Source: Moniliophthora roreri
Taxonomy: Eukaryota > Basidiomycota > Agaricomycetes > Agaricales > Marasmiaceae
Assembly (NCBI GenBank): GCA_001466705.2
Contig: LATX02000198.1
Location: 310,001 to 374,000 of the forward strand
Length of the DNA stretch: 64,000 bases
Direction: 5' to 3'
The translations under genes were made by a program, and so were the position numbers. The notes under the pieces are model-generated. The model saw nothing but the letters and a program-made list of their open reading frames with translations. It was not told the origin of the DNA and made no database searches. This document shows positions 10,378-20,536 of the stretch, piece by piece (within the stretch, counting starts at the first letter, position 1; the number at the start of each line of letters is the position of its first letter).

Positions 10378-12348
10378 ATGGCTTCACAGCCAATCAGGGA
10401 TGCGCCTCAACAGTCATGGGAGAAGACGATGTCGGCAGTCATGAGCTATGACGATGGAATGGTGAAGAATTGGAAAGAGGATATTGATACCCTACTCGTT
10501 TTCGTATGTTTGCCTGAGACTATCGCGATAGACTTGCTAACGCTTGAACAGGCCGGTCTCTTTTCTGCTGTCGTCACTGCATTTGTTATCGAATCGTACC
10601 AATGGCTCTCAGAAGATCCCGCAGACATAATGGTTACTATTCTTACCCAGGTTTCGATGCAACTCAACGCCTCGCAACCCATGCCTCTCGAACGCCAAGA
10701 ATTTGAACCAGATGCATCTTCCATCCGCATCAACTGCCTCTGGTTCCTCAGCCTCATCTTCAGCCTTACATCTGCACTTTTCGGGCTTTTGTGCAAACAA
10801 TGGCTTCGGGAGCAACAGCGAGACCCGCCGACCCGAACTCCAGCGGAGGCTTTGACGCTGCGTCAAATGCGCCGAGACAGCTTTGAAAAGTGGGGTGTGT
10901 CACCGTTTTTGTCGGTGCTACCTATCCTACTTGAACTCGCATTGCTACTCTTTTTCGCTGGGATCCTAGATCTACTATGGAACCGGCACCCCATTCCATT
11001 TGCATTGTGCTTTGTCGCAGTTGTGCTTAGCGCAGGGCTGTATTTTGTCACCACGTTCCTTCCGGCAGTGGTAGTCCCAGAAGGCCGGCAGATGCACATC
11101 CCCGACAGTGACCTTAACAAGCTATCCTACCAGTCCATATGTCCATACAAATCACCACAGGCATGGGCGGTTTACTGTCTATTGGTCAGGGCGCATCGTG
11201 CCCTCGTAAAGATCCCGTTCGTTAGTTCCTATATCGGGAGATGGTCTGGAGGATTAGGGACCCGTATAAATGAATCTGCTTCGGACTGGTCCTCATTCGA
11301 CCTTCAAGTAATCAGACAGCTGAGCTCTGCGTCCCCGGGCTCTTCCGTTCTCAATGTTTACGAGCTACGCGCATTCCAGTGGGCATTCAGCACGTTCCAG
11401 GACAGTCCGTCAATGCTCCCCCATCTTCAGAATGTCGCGATGTCAACTGTCCTCGGGGATTGGTGGTCCACAATGTGGTGCGATCACCCAAAGTGGGTGG
11501 TTGAGCTCTGGTTCCGCGATCGAGAGACATTTCAGGAATCCTTGGGCTGGTACATTATAAATGCACCTCAGCCAACTTTGAGGGACCCTGCCCTTCTTCA
11601 CTCTGAAAGGATCGGATCACTGTATAGACATCGGTACTGGCAGACAATAGCAAACATGACAAACGTGCACAACTGTCTTGACCTCATTAGCTCTATCGAG
11701 TTGCACCAAGCAGATCTGCAGGAGCTCATGGACCTCCATTTCGTCATACCGTTCACTATCATTGAGAAATTATGGACACACGGTGATCCTAACATCCGAG
11801 AGCGGAGTTCGCGATTACTCCCCTACCTCGAAAAGGCTTTCTCCATGCCTCGAGAGTCCAATGAACGGCGTCGTGACTGCGAACGTTTAGCCTTTATCGC
11901 TGCCTTGACAAGGCATCTCAAACGTACTAATTTTACGTCGTACGTGGCGACAAGTACTCGAGGGCAGGAGTTTATACATCTTGTTCATAACCAAATCGTT
12001 TCTCGGCGCTTATACAAAACATACGAATGGGATACCACCGAACGTCAGGCCCTGATGTTAGCTTGGAGTTGGGTGACTCAACGGATTACAGAATTAGGAC
12101 GTCGACCTTTAGATTATTTCTCGCCTATCCCTGGGTTCTCTGAAGAGCCAACGGACGAACCCACGGAGCCTGGCACTCTCTATCCAAGCATCGATCCTAA
12201 TCATCCTCCGGGGGCGGAAGGCGAAAACGATGTTCCTCGCTCTGACCACGGGATGAATGATGATGATCAAGGAGGTGTTCCGGACTTGGTAGAGCGAAGT
12301 GAGCAGGGTAATACGGTCGGGGGAGCCGGTTCCGATGAACGTGTATAG
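10378..12348 (+). CDS. DUF6535 membrane protein, copy 3 (intact)
   Basis: Exons 10378-10503 and 10552-12348 give 640 residues. The 48-nt intron (GTATGT ... GCTAAC ... AACAG) has no stop and is in frame, so an unspliced 656-residue form is also possible. The protein begins MASQPI inside what is exon 3 of the other copies; exons 1 and 2 are missing. Residues 22-42 carry the KNWKEDIDTLLVF signature, followed by four membrane helices (including LWFLSLIFSLTSALFGLLCK) and the conserved PYKSPQAWAVY motif. The C-terminal half is soluble and ends in an acidic tail (MNDDDQGGVPDLVERSEQG). With copy 4 this is one of the two best preserved members here. Role unknown; by topology an integral membrane protein. 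Confidence 0.85.
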   Translation: MASQPIRDAPQQSWEKTMSAVMSYDDGMVKNWKEDIDTLLVFVCLPETIAIDLLTLEQAGLFSAVVTAFVIESYQWLSEDPADIMVTILTQVSMQLNASQPMPLERQEFEPDASSIRINCLWFLSLIFSLTSALFGLLCKQWLREQQRDPPTRTPAEALTLRQMRRDSFEKWGVSPFLSVLPILLELALLLFFAGILDLLWNRHPIPFALCFVAVVLSAGLYFVTTFLPAVVVPEGRQMHIPDSDLNKLSYQSICPYKSPQAWAVYCLLVRAHRALVKIPFVSSYIGRWSGGLGTRINESASDWSSFDLQVIRQLSSASPGSSVLNVYELRAFQWAFSTFQDSPSMLPHLQNVAMSTVLGDWWSTMWCDHPKWVVELWFRDRETFQESLGWYIINAPQPTLRDPALLHSERIGSLYRHRYWQTIANMTNVHNCLDLISSIELHQADLQELMDLHFVIPFTIIEKLWTHGDPNIRERSSRLLPYLEKAFSMPRESNERRRDCERLAFIAALTRHLKRTNFTSYVATSTRGQEFIHLVHNQIVSRRLYKTYEWDTTERQALMLAWSWVTQRITELGRRPLDYFSPIPGFSEEPTDEPTEPGTLYPSIDPNHPPGAEGENDVPRSDHGMNDDDQGGVPDLVERSEQGNTVGGAGSDERV

Positions 12349-13850
12349 TTCAGCTGAGTTGCTCTTTATTTATCATGTTATCTACTTTGCGCTTACTGTA
12401 TCCGATCATTGTACGAGACCGTTTGCATTCAAGTAAAAGAGAGCCATGTATATGATACACTTACTGTAGTCTACAACCTGGCAGTGACATGCATGTTGCG
12501 CATACGTTATACTCTGAAAGTCACCTTGTCTTTGTACGAATGGAAACCACCCTCCCGTTACACCTAATCCTCGTCTCCTTACGGTGGCTTTAATATACAT
12601 CACTTCAAGTTCCACAGACGTTGCCAACGATATAGAGCACACTAGCAAGGACCTGTCAAGGCCACTCGAACTCGCAGATGCGTCTTGTAGATTCGGTATA
12701 GCTGTCAATTCCGAGAATCATCAAATATGATTAAGAGTCAGCGAAGGTGCACCAAAAGAACGAACTGGTAACGCACCTAATTACCTTCGATTTACTAATA
12801 ATAATTAACGCGTTCCCTCAGGCTCTTAAGACGTGAAACCGTAATCTCAAATTTGCACTATGACAGCGGTGAAAACGTCTTGGAGGGCCTGTTACAGTGA
12901 TCCTGATCGGTGGTAGTAGGCTTGCGCTTCAGTCACGGAGGTTGGCAATACCGAGTAAACGAAGGAGAGGTTTTGAGTAATATCGCGTGTTGATTCTAAT
13001 AACAGTAGGTAGCACATCAGCAAAATAAAGGGTGACTCGGAGAGAGTGTGTATCTAAGTACTTCACGCTCCGTTCAGTACCATTCGGGCCGCCTTTCAAC
13101 GCCAAATGTCGAACTTTCCAGACCTAGTTCCCGTTCCCAATCTGTCGAGTCTCGTTGTGTATCGTGATGAACGAGGCAGCATCGATATCTGTGTTGGTCC
13201 AAGTTCTGACGAGTACAGCAGCGTCCGTATCCGAGTAATGGCCTCGAGGAGATGAGACAATGCAGGTTGTTTATGGATCTGTAGTAGGCTGTAGCGCATC
13301 AGAAACGAGTGGCAATGCTTTGGGGTGAGAGTGCAGTACCTCATCCACTCTGTACGCCCCACCTGTACGCTCCTTCTTCGAGCTGCCTCTGTCGTCTTTT
13401 TGCCCTTTTTCTTCGTTCTCAGCTGCTATGGAGTCCCGTCTCTTGAAAGTGACAATTCTTCGCCTCTGAGAGCCCTCGAGTAGCTTTATTTCCCTATCTA
13501 CCAGTCTGCGCGGAGTTTTAGACATCGATTATCCCTGGAACGAAGCGGGTAATGGAGCAATGTTGTATTGAGTGGGAGAAAGGTCGGTGCGTGCTGCCAT
13601 CGGAGTGTATGATTCGATGTCTCTGAGCGTTCTCGTATGATGTAGTGGTGATTTCGAGCATGAGACTCAATCCTAGGTTATGACTTGGTGTTTGATAATA
13701 TTTTGGCAGTCGTTGAAGATATACAAGAGGCGCAGGCGATCGTTTCAAATTGGAAAGACGTCGACGATGAGGAGACGTAGGATGTCTTCTGTATCTCGAC
13801 GTTAATGGTGTGAGATCTATGATGAACAAGTACTTACTGGTATTGCTCTT
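12349..13850 (-). repeat. Duplicated 3' flank of copy 3, with degenerate minus-strand frames
   Basis: This 1.5-kb segment is homologous in order to 16797-17914 downstream of copy 4, at roughly two-thirds identity by eye. Shared landmarks include GTTGCCAACG..ATAG.GCACACTAGCAAG, ATGACAGCGGTGAAAA.GTCT and, further out, the reverse complement of GATCGCCTGCGCCTCTT. Open frames on the minus strand (13096-13362, 13271-13525, 13518-13829) correspond in position to frames at 17184-17513 and 17639-17914 but share little protein similarity. I take the segment as spacer duplicated together with the DUF6535 gene, perhaps holding a decayed minus-strand gene. No family is recognised. Confidence 0.5.
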
Positions 13851-14406
13851 CCGTACAGTCCATTGTCATCCAACCCATCCAAGCCTCACTAGCCTCTTTT
13901 AGCCAAGTACTATCATCGGTACTCCGTTACCCAGCCTATTGAAAGACGAAAATCAGAATAGAGCCGAGGAAGATCCTTTGCTGGTGCTGACACGGCCAAA
14001 GTCTTCTAGCAGAGACTCTGGTATTGTTCTTTTTGGCATTATACGGCTGGTCTTCGCCTTGGGAGGGGTGGCCATATCGATGGGAGTGAAAGCGGTGAGA
14101 ATAGGGAAGCTAATTTGCCGTATATTTTCTTTACTAGGTTAGGATACAGGCTGTGGTTGCGGTTGGAGAGATTGGGGTGCATGAGTACCGTGAATTGTGA
14201 CCTGGGTGATCTTAACGTCTACGAGCTAAGGATAGCTTGTGGTAGAGTGGGTCAGCGTACCCACAGGAGAATTTCTTGAATTGACCAAGCTACGGCTATC
14301 TCGAGTCTGGGAATGCGAGTCTTGCAAAGGCGTAAGGCACGTGACTCCGGCTCAGGGAGTGAAGTGCCCTGACAATCATCGATATCGCAGCGGTGCCCTC
14401 TCACGA
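13851..14406. other. Region upstream of copy 4; one small unsupported frame
   Basis: A 67-residue plus-strand frame at 13939-14142 encodes a basic N-part and a hydrophobic segment (IVLFGIIRLVFALGGVAI). It has no recognisable relative and no splice evidence, so I do not call it a gene. Nothing else is seen before the minisatellite. Confidence 0.35.
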
Positions 14407-14510
14407 CAGTTACACGCCAGTTACACGCCAGTTACACGCCAGTTACACGCCAGTTACACGCCAGTTACACGCCAGTTACACGCCAGTTACACGCCAGTTA
14501 CACGCCAGTT
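14407..14510. repeat. 11-bp minisatellite, nine perfect units plus a partial one
   Basis: The unit CAGTTACACGC is repeated head to tail without error from 14407 to 14505, with a further CAGTT at 14506-14510. Perfect identity of all units implies recent expansion by replication slippage or unequal exchange. The array ends only 79 bp before the first ATG of DUF6535 copy 4, so it lies in its probable 5' UTR or core promoter. Similar arrays are not seen in front of the other copies. Confidence 0.95.
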
Positions 14511-14588
14511 GATCGCAAACATGCAAGCTGTCAGACTTATCAGCGGGCCACCGCTGACCTGCTATTGACTGCTCTATTCAAGTTGGAC

Positions 14589-16796
14589 ATGGCAATGTCG
14601 ACGCTCGAGCAACCAGAGGTACGAATCAACCATCCTGAGCTCGATATCTCGCTCACCTCGACTTCAGAATGGTGTATCACCACTGTCGGCCGCACAGATA
14701 CCACTGCCGTCTTCCACAGCACAGTCTGTACGAGGAGACAAGGTTCGACCACCAATGTATTAAGTCTTGTGCTGCGTGCTTATTAGGTTCCATTCATAGC
14801 CTACGTTGTCCCGTGGAGCAGCTTCAATGACAACTGATGCTACAGGAAAGGCCGAGGAAAAGAAGCTCCAACAGTCATGGAAGGATCTAACGTCCGCAGT
14901 CATGGAACATGATGAAGAACTAGTGAAAAACTGGATAGGGAACATTGACATGGTACTTCTTTTCGTACGTCTGCCTTTGACTATCAAGATGAAGCCTTTC
15001 TAACTCATGGACAGGCCGGTCTCTATTCTGCCGTCGTCACTGCATTTATTATCGAGTCATACCAATGGCTCTCAGAAGATCCCGCAGATACCACCGTCGC
15101 GCTCCTTACCAAAATCTCGATGCAATTGAACGCCTCGCAGACCCAGACCATATTCCCAGAACGCCCACAATTTGAACCAGAGGCATCCTCCATCCGCATC
15201 AATTGCTTCTGGTTCCTCAGCCTCATCTTAAGCCTTACATCCGCCTTTTTTGGGCTTCTGTGTAAGCAGTGGCTTCAGGAGCACCAGCGAGACCCACCAA
15301 CTCGAACGCCAGCGGAGGCTTTGGCACTTCGCCAACTTCGTCGAGATAGCCTCGAGAAGTGGTGGGTGCCGTCCTTTCTGTCGGCGTTACCTACCCTACT
15401 CGAGGTGGCGTTGCTGTTCTTTTCCGTTGGGATCTTGGACTTACTGTGGAACCGGCACCCCATCCCGTTCGCATTCTGCTTCGTCACAGTTGCACTTGGT
15501 GCGGTGCTGTATACTTTTACTACATTTCTCCCAACATTGGTGCTCTTCTTCCGGATGCCCAGCCCGGTAGCGTACCAGTCTGTATGTCCATACAAATCGC
15601 CGCATGCATGGGCAGTTTACCATCTCTTGATCAAGACGCTCCGTGTGCTCTGGAGAGTTCCCTCCATTCGTTCCTACATCCTCAGATGGTCTAGGGGATT
15701 GACAAATCACGTGTTTGAACCTGCCTCAGACTGGTCCTCATTAGATTTTGACGTGATCAGACAGTTGAGTGCTGAGCTGTCAAACTCTTTCACTTTCAAT
15801 GTTTACGAGTTGCGCGCATTTCAATGGGCATGTGCCACATTCCGGGACAGTCCGTCGATGCTACCTCATCTTCAGAATGTCTTGGGAACAATTCATCCTT
15901 CAGTGCCGATGTCAGTTGTTCTTGGGGACCGGTCGCTGACAATATGGGGAAATATCCAAAAGTCGGATTTAGAGCTCTGGTTCCACGACCGACAGGCTTT
16001 TAAGAAATCCTTGGACTGGGATGTTGACGCTGCACCTCAGCCGAACTTGAGGGATCCTATTCTTCTCCACCCGGAAGGGATCAAGTTATTGTCCCTTGTT
16101 CAAGGAATCACAAGCTTAACGGATACCCTCGAGCACGGGTGGGTCGAAACTATTGAGTCGCATCAAGCAGATCTGCAGCAACTCATGAATCTTCGTTTCG
16201 TCATACCGTTCACTGTTATCGAGACGTTGTGGACACACCATGATCCTAATATCCAAAAGCGGAGTTCGCGATTGCTACGCTTCTTCGGAAAGGCTTTTGA
16301 CACACCTGAAGGGTATAATGAAAAACGTCATGACGGGGAATGTTTAGCATTCGTCTACACATTGATGAGGCATCTCAACCATACCGATTTCACTTCGTAC
16401 GTGGCAACAAGTATCCGCGGGCAGGAGTTTATACACTTCGTTCATGACCAGATCATTTCTCGGCGTTTACTCGAACCGCACAGAAGTTGGGAGACTGACG
16501 AACGCCGCGAACTGATGTTGGCTTGGAGTCGGGTGACTCGACGGGTTACGGAGATGGGACGATGGCCTACAGACTATTCCTCAATTATCTCGGAGTTCTC
16601 TGAAGACCCAACAGATCAACTCACGGATGCTATTCCTTTCTTAAGCATCGATCCTTACCAAATAGAAGACGAAAATGGTGTTCCTCAGTCTAACCATGAG
16701 TTGAATGACAATGGTCAAGGAGGTGTTCCACGCTTGGTAACACAAGGTGAACAGGGCGACGAGGTTGGAGGAGTTGGCGCCGACGAGCGTGTATAG
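14589..16796 (+). CDS. DUF6535 membrane protein, copy 4 (intact)
   Basis: Exons 14589-14618, 14668-14742, 14800-14964 and 15015-16796 join in frame to 683 residues, the longest and most complete member here. Exon 1 encodes MAMSTLEQPE (a second ATG at 14595 is also in frame). Exon 2 is the Pro/Ser module (SPLSAAQIPLPSSTAQS). Exon 3 contains KNWIGNIDMVLLF, a variant of the family signature. Exon 4 carries the four DUF6535 helices, the PYKSPHAWAVYHLL motif, a long soluble region with repeated DSPSMLPHLQNVLGTI-type and EFIHFVHDQIISRRL-type motifs, and an acidic tail ending GADERV. All introns are GT-AG and about 50 nt. This copy is the best reference for reading the damage in copies 1, 2, 5, 6, 7 and 8. 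Function unknown. Confidence 0.9.
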
Positions 16797-17914
16797 TTCA
16801 AGACAGTTGCTCTTGATTCATCATGTTATCCACATTGCGCTTACTGTATCCAAGCAGTTGCATTCAAGTAAAAGAGAACTGAATGACATATTACCACATG
16901 TTACGTATGTTCCACTTCGAAAGTCTCCTTGTCCTTGCATGAATGAATCTCCGACCTTTGTCAACCCTTTAACCTTCATCTTCCTGCAGTGGCTTCCGAC
17001 ATACGTTCCATAGATGTTGCCAACGTTATAGGGCACACTAGCAAGCAAAGCCATCCGACCTTGCAGATGTATTCTGTACCTCTGGATAACTGTCGATTGC
17101 GATACGAGAGCCAGCGAAAATGTATCAAAAGTACGATAAACTGATAATACCTCCAAGTTGCTAACAACGTTCAATGCGTTTTCTCATGCTCTTAAAACGT
17201 GAACGTGTGGTAAACCAAACCTCGCATCACGACAGCGGTGAAAATGTCTCAAAAGGCCCGTTACTGCGATGATTGGCGGTAGTGGAATCCCGCCTGCAGT
17301 ATCAATCTCGACAACAAAACTCTGGTTTCGAGGACGATTGCCATCCATTAAGCCTCGTTGACATGTTATCTTCAAGTACAGCTGTGACTCATGAACGAAT
17401 ATAAGGTTTTGAGCAATATCCCGTGTTGGACCTGATTCTAACAAGTACAGTAGCGTCAAACGCAGGTTGTGTACGGATCTATATGTACATGGCGGGCTGT
17501 GGCGCGTCGGCAAAATGAAGAATGAGTGTGTAATACTTCACCTTGCAAACGCCCTTCCTTTCAATGCCAAATGTCAAACTTTCCAAACCTAATTACTGTT
17601 CCTAGCTGCTTCTGGAGGCCAATTCTTCGTCCAAGGCCCTAAGGTAGCCTTGTGTTCAAGTACCGAGCTACTGGTCTGCACGGAGCTTGGCGTACCTGAG
17701 ACGAACAATTATTCCTGACCGGGACAATGTCGACATCCAGTGAGGAAAACGTCGGTACATATCGCCGTTGGAGTACCTTTGGCTGATCGAGTGTAGAGGC
17801 AGGTGGCGATTTCGAACCGGAATCCAAGATTTTGAGTCGGTGACTTGTGGCAGTTTCGCGGTTCGGCGGAGGTTGATGATAGAAGAGGTGCAGGCGATTG
17901 TCAGGAAAAGTCAC
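16797..17914 (-). repeat. Duplicated 3' flank of copy 4
   Basis: Counterpart of 12349-13850. The first 90 bp (GTTGCTC, GCGCTTACTGTATCCAAGCAG, CATTCAAGTA.AAGAGA) are also shared with the 3' flanks of copies 2 and 5, so they may contain the common 3' UTR and poly(A) region. The rest is homologous only to the copy 3 flank. Minus-strand frames at 16821-17174, 17184-17513 and 17639-17914 are not supported as genes. Confidence 0.5.
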
Positions 17915-18137
17915 TGTGTGATGTACAGTGGCTGTACATGGCCCGTGCGCATTTCTGTTATCGCGTCACGGCCGACTTGCTTGTTGACTATCACCTCAGT
18001 GCACCGACGGTTTTGGGCTTCACAGAAGCAGGTTTCAAGGTCAATTTATAGTTATAACCTTTTTCTCCAAAGCTCATCGTCTGTTTAGTCCTTGGTCGGT
18101 CGACTTGATTCTGGGTTCCTAGAAGTATCGGGGCAAC

Positions 18138-20040
18138 ATGCGGAACGTGCGCCATGTACAAGCAAACATTAGCTATGTATCTTCATCGGATTATAACGGC
18201 AGCGATACACTAGACCCTCCTCCTCCTTATAGAACGACCGACAACAGGCAGGTCTTCTTCATCCGGTCGTCACACAGTGGCTACGGTTCTGTCCCAGGCA
18301 GAGCCCCATCCAATGCTGTAGCCTATGCCTCGACGTCGGCCAACGTGAATGCTCGTACTCCCCTGATTCTCCCAAAAAGAAGTCGATCTCCTTCGATTTC
18401 AATGACATATGCGTACCTTCTTTGTGGTGCTATGGTCGTCGTATTTTTGATCTGCGGCATCGTTGCGTGGGCATGCTGGGACTATGGGGACTCGCCACAA
18501 TGGATAGATGTTACACCGTCCCCAAACTGCTCGTCAATCGGCACTCGCGAATATACCGGTGTTTTGTCTCTCATGCCAGAAGGTTATCACCCCTACACCG
18601 CCTGTTCTTCCATACCAGTCCAGATTCACCATCGTACCATCATGTCACCTATTTCCTGCTGGTCAGAGCCGTTTCAATACGAGGAACAGACAGTTGATAA
18701 CGAAGGGAATCCGTTGATGCGCAACGTTACTAGGACCAGGACAAAGGCCAGATGGCTCGTTGATTTCAATGAACCAGATTGCACTCCACATTGGGATTCC
18801 GGTCAGCCTTCTCCAGACTCGTCTTGCTATGAGTACGGGTCCCGAATCTACTCCGCATTTATGACCGTACCTTCTGGCCTGGATGCACTAGAGACATGCA
18901 GAGATACATCTGCTATCATACACGGCAATATACTCCATGCAGATCGATGCTTGGAGGAGTTCAACAGTCATGGAGAGCCGGTTGTCCGGGCCCAGTTCTT
19001 CATAACTGAATCAAGAAGCTGCAGGACGGTCACGTCTACTGTCAGACCTGATGATCAGTGCTACTGTACTCCCAGATGGGATGCAGTGGCTCCTCGCCAG
19101 CCAAATCCCTTTCCAGATCAGTATTGCCACAAATATGGGGTTCGTGGCTACTCAGCGTTCATGACTGTTTCCCGTATACCTTCAGGTCTCGATGCGTTAG
19201 CCGTATGCAGACGTACACCGGCCATCATTCATGGCAGGTTTCTCCCTGAACCAAACCAATGCTCAGAGGAGGTCAGCAGTCACGGAGAGCCGGTTCTACG
19301 TGCTCGATTCTTCGTAGATGACCCGAGCTGCAGAGCGGTCTGGTCCGACATCACACCTGATCGCCAGTGCTTGCGTTATGGTGTTAAGCGGTATTCTGCG
19401 TTCTTGGAGCAAGTCCCGATCGGGTTTGATGGGATGGAGCTATGCCAGGAAGAAAGTCAGACGATTTTGGGGCGTCGAAGGAAACCAGATTCATGCGAGA
19501 AGGTGGCGTTACAGGATGGCTCGGAGAAGATTATCGGGAGATGGATGGTTGACTACAACGTTCCCGAATGCCACACGAGTCTGACGGATATCAAGGAATT
19601 GGTGAGCACGCCCCAGTTGATATGGAAGTTGTGCGTCATTGACTTTGCACGGATTCAAGGACTGTTCCGAGAACGCTAAGAGGGTAAGTAATCTGAACTA
19701 TACTCTGTCGGATACTCCTGAAGAATGATCAACAGCGTCTCGAAGCACAAGTCGTCGACATTGGGGAGAGCGAGGATTGGTATCTCATGTGTATGGCTTT
19801 TAATCTGTATTCTTTCGTTCCTAATTCATGCTCATTCTGGTCGAATAGGTACCACAACACCATTGAATTGGCACGGTAAAACTTACCTTCCGACTCAGTG
19901 TGAGAGCAGGACGGTGCGTACCTTTTGCGTTCTGTATCACTGGTTCCTTAATCTCAGCTCGTCCTACTCACATGCAGATCTGGTTTACCAATTACAAAAT
20001 TGCATTGTTTGATGTCTTGGATCCCAGCTGTGTGCAGTAG
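18138..20040 (+). CDS. Type II membrane protein with five Cys-rich ectodomain repeats
   Basis: Exons 18138-19601, 19660-19683, 19736-19790, 19849-19913 and 19978-20040 join in frame to 556 residues. The cytosolic N-tail (about 89 residues) is Ser-rich and contains DPPPPY near residue 26, a PPxY-type WW-domain ligand. One membrane helix follows (about 90-113, AYLLCGAMVVVFLICGIVAW). The outer part is five repeats of 80-95 residues with the pattern C..YG.R.YSAF...P.G.DALE.C..T..IIHG......C.EE...HGEPV.RA.FFV....C, giving about four cysteines per repeat that probably form disulfides. The fifth repeat is recovered only by splicing in exons 2-5 (CSENAKRRLEAQVVDIGESE; PLNWHGKTYLPTQCESR). Reading straight through the first donor would give a false 513-residue protein. 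Likely a surface or secretory-pathway protein of unknown role. Confidence 0.8.
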
Positions 20041-20536
20041 TGTTCAGTTCCTCTTCTTATCGAGATCTCCTGTCCAGTCTTCTCATCCCTTTCCTTCTCT
20101 TATCTCAACTTCCAAATTCCTTGCTTCACCGATTGCTCTCCCATCGTTTTTGCTGTGTGTACTACGTTCAATAAGCCATGTAATTGTATCTCTCCCGTCA
20201 TATGTAGAAATATATACTCACTGTCTGTCGCGGGTTTTCAGTGTATTGAGTGAATCAGTGATAGGTTTGCATTCGGCTTGCGTAGGTACTGGCAGCGCTG
20301 CGCGTTTCTATTCAAGTAGGCTGATTATATTTGCATTTTCAGGGTTTTTAGTAGCGAACTTGTGAATAATTGAGTCCATCTATGTATTATGTTCTGTGTT
20401 ACAAGTGTTGGATTGTTGAAGTGTATCGAAGAAGCGCGTCTCTTTGCTTCACGCCCATGGAAGTCGCTTCGCAGGCTGTCAAGTGCAGGCGCCTTAAGCG
20501 CTATCTTGGGGTTCTGCTGTTCATTTAGTGCCAGTG
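20041..20536. other. Intergenic; promoter side of DUF6535 copy 5
   Basis: No gene is seen. The last 120 bp (GCTTCACGCCCATGGAAGTCGCTTCGCAGG… to …TTCTGCTG) are homologous to the upstream flank of copy 2. The rest is AT-rich without structure I can name. Confidence 0.4.

Noticed and set aside
13939..14142. Small hydrophobic protein frame
   Set aside because: 67 codons only, no relative or splice support, in a repeat-rich spacer.
14407..14510. Possible CRISPR-like array
   Set aside because: Units are 11 bp, contiguous and without spacers; this is a eukaryotic minisatellite.
17790..17840. B-box-like GGTTCGAAATC on the minus strand
   Set aside because: The flanks do not pair as a T stem and no A box is found at the right distance.
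18138..19679. Unspliced 513-residue end of the Cys-repeat protein
   Set aside because: The last 25 residues after the donor at 19602 do not fit the repeat, whereas splicing to 19660 and onward restores a fifth complete repeat.
20041..20365. Plus-strand 121-codon frame after the Cys-repeat gene
   Set aside because: Low-complexity Ser/Leu composition in an AT-rich spacer, no motif.
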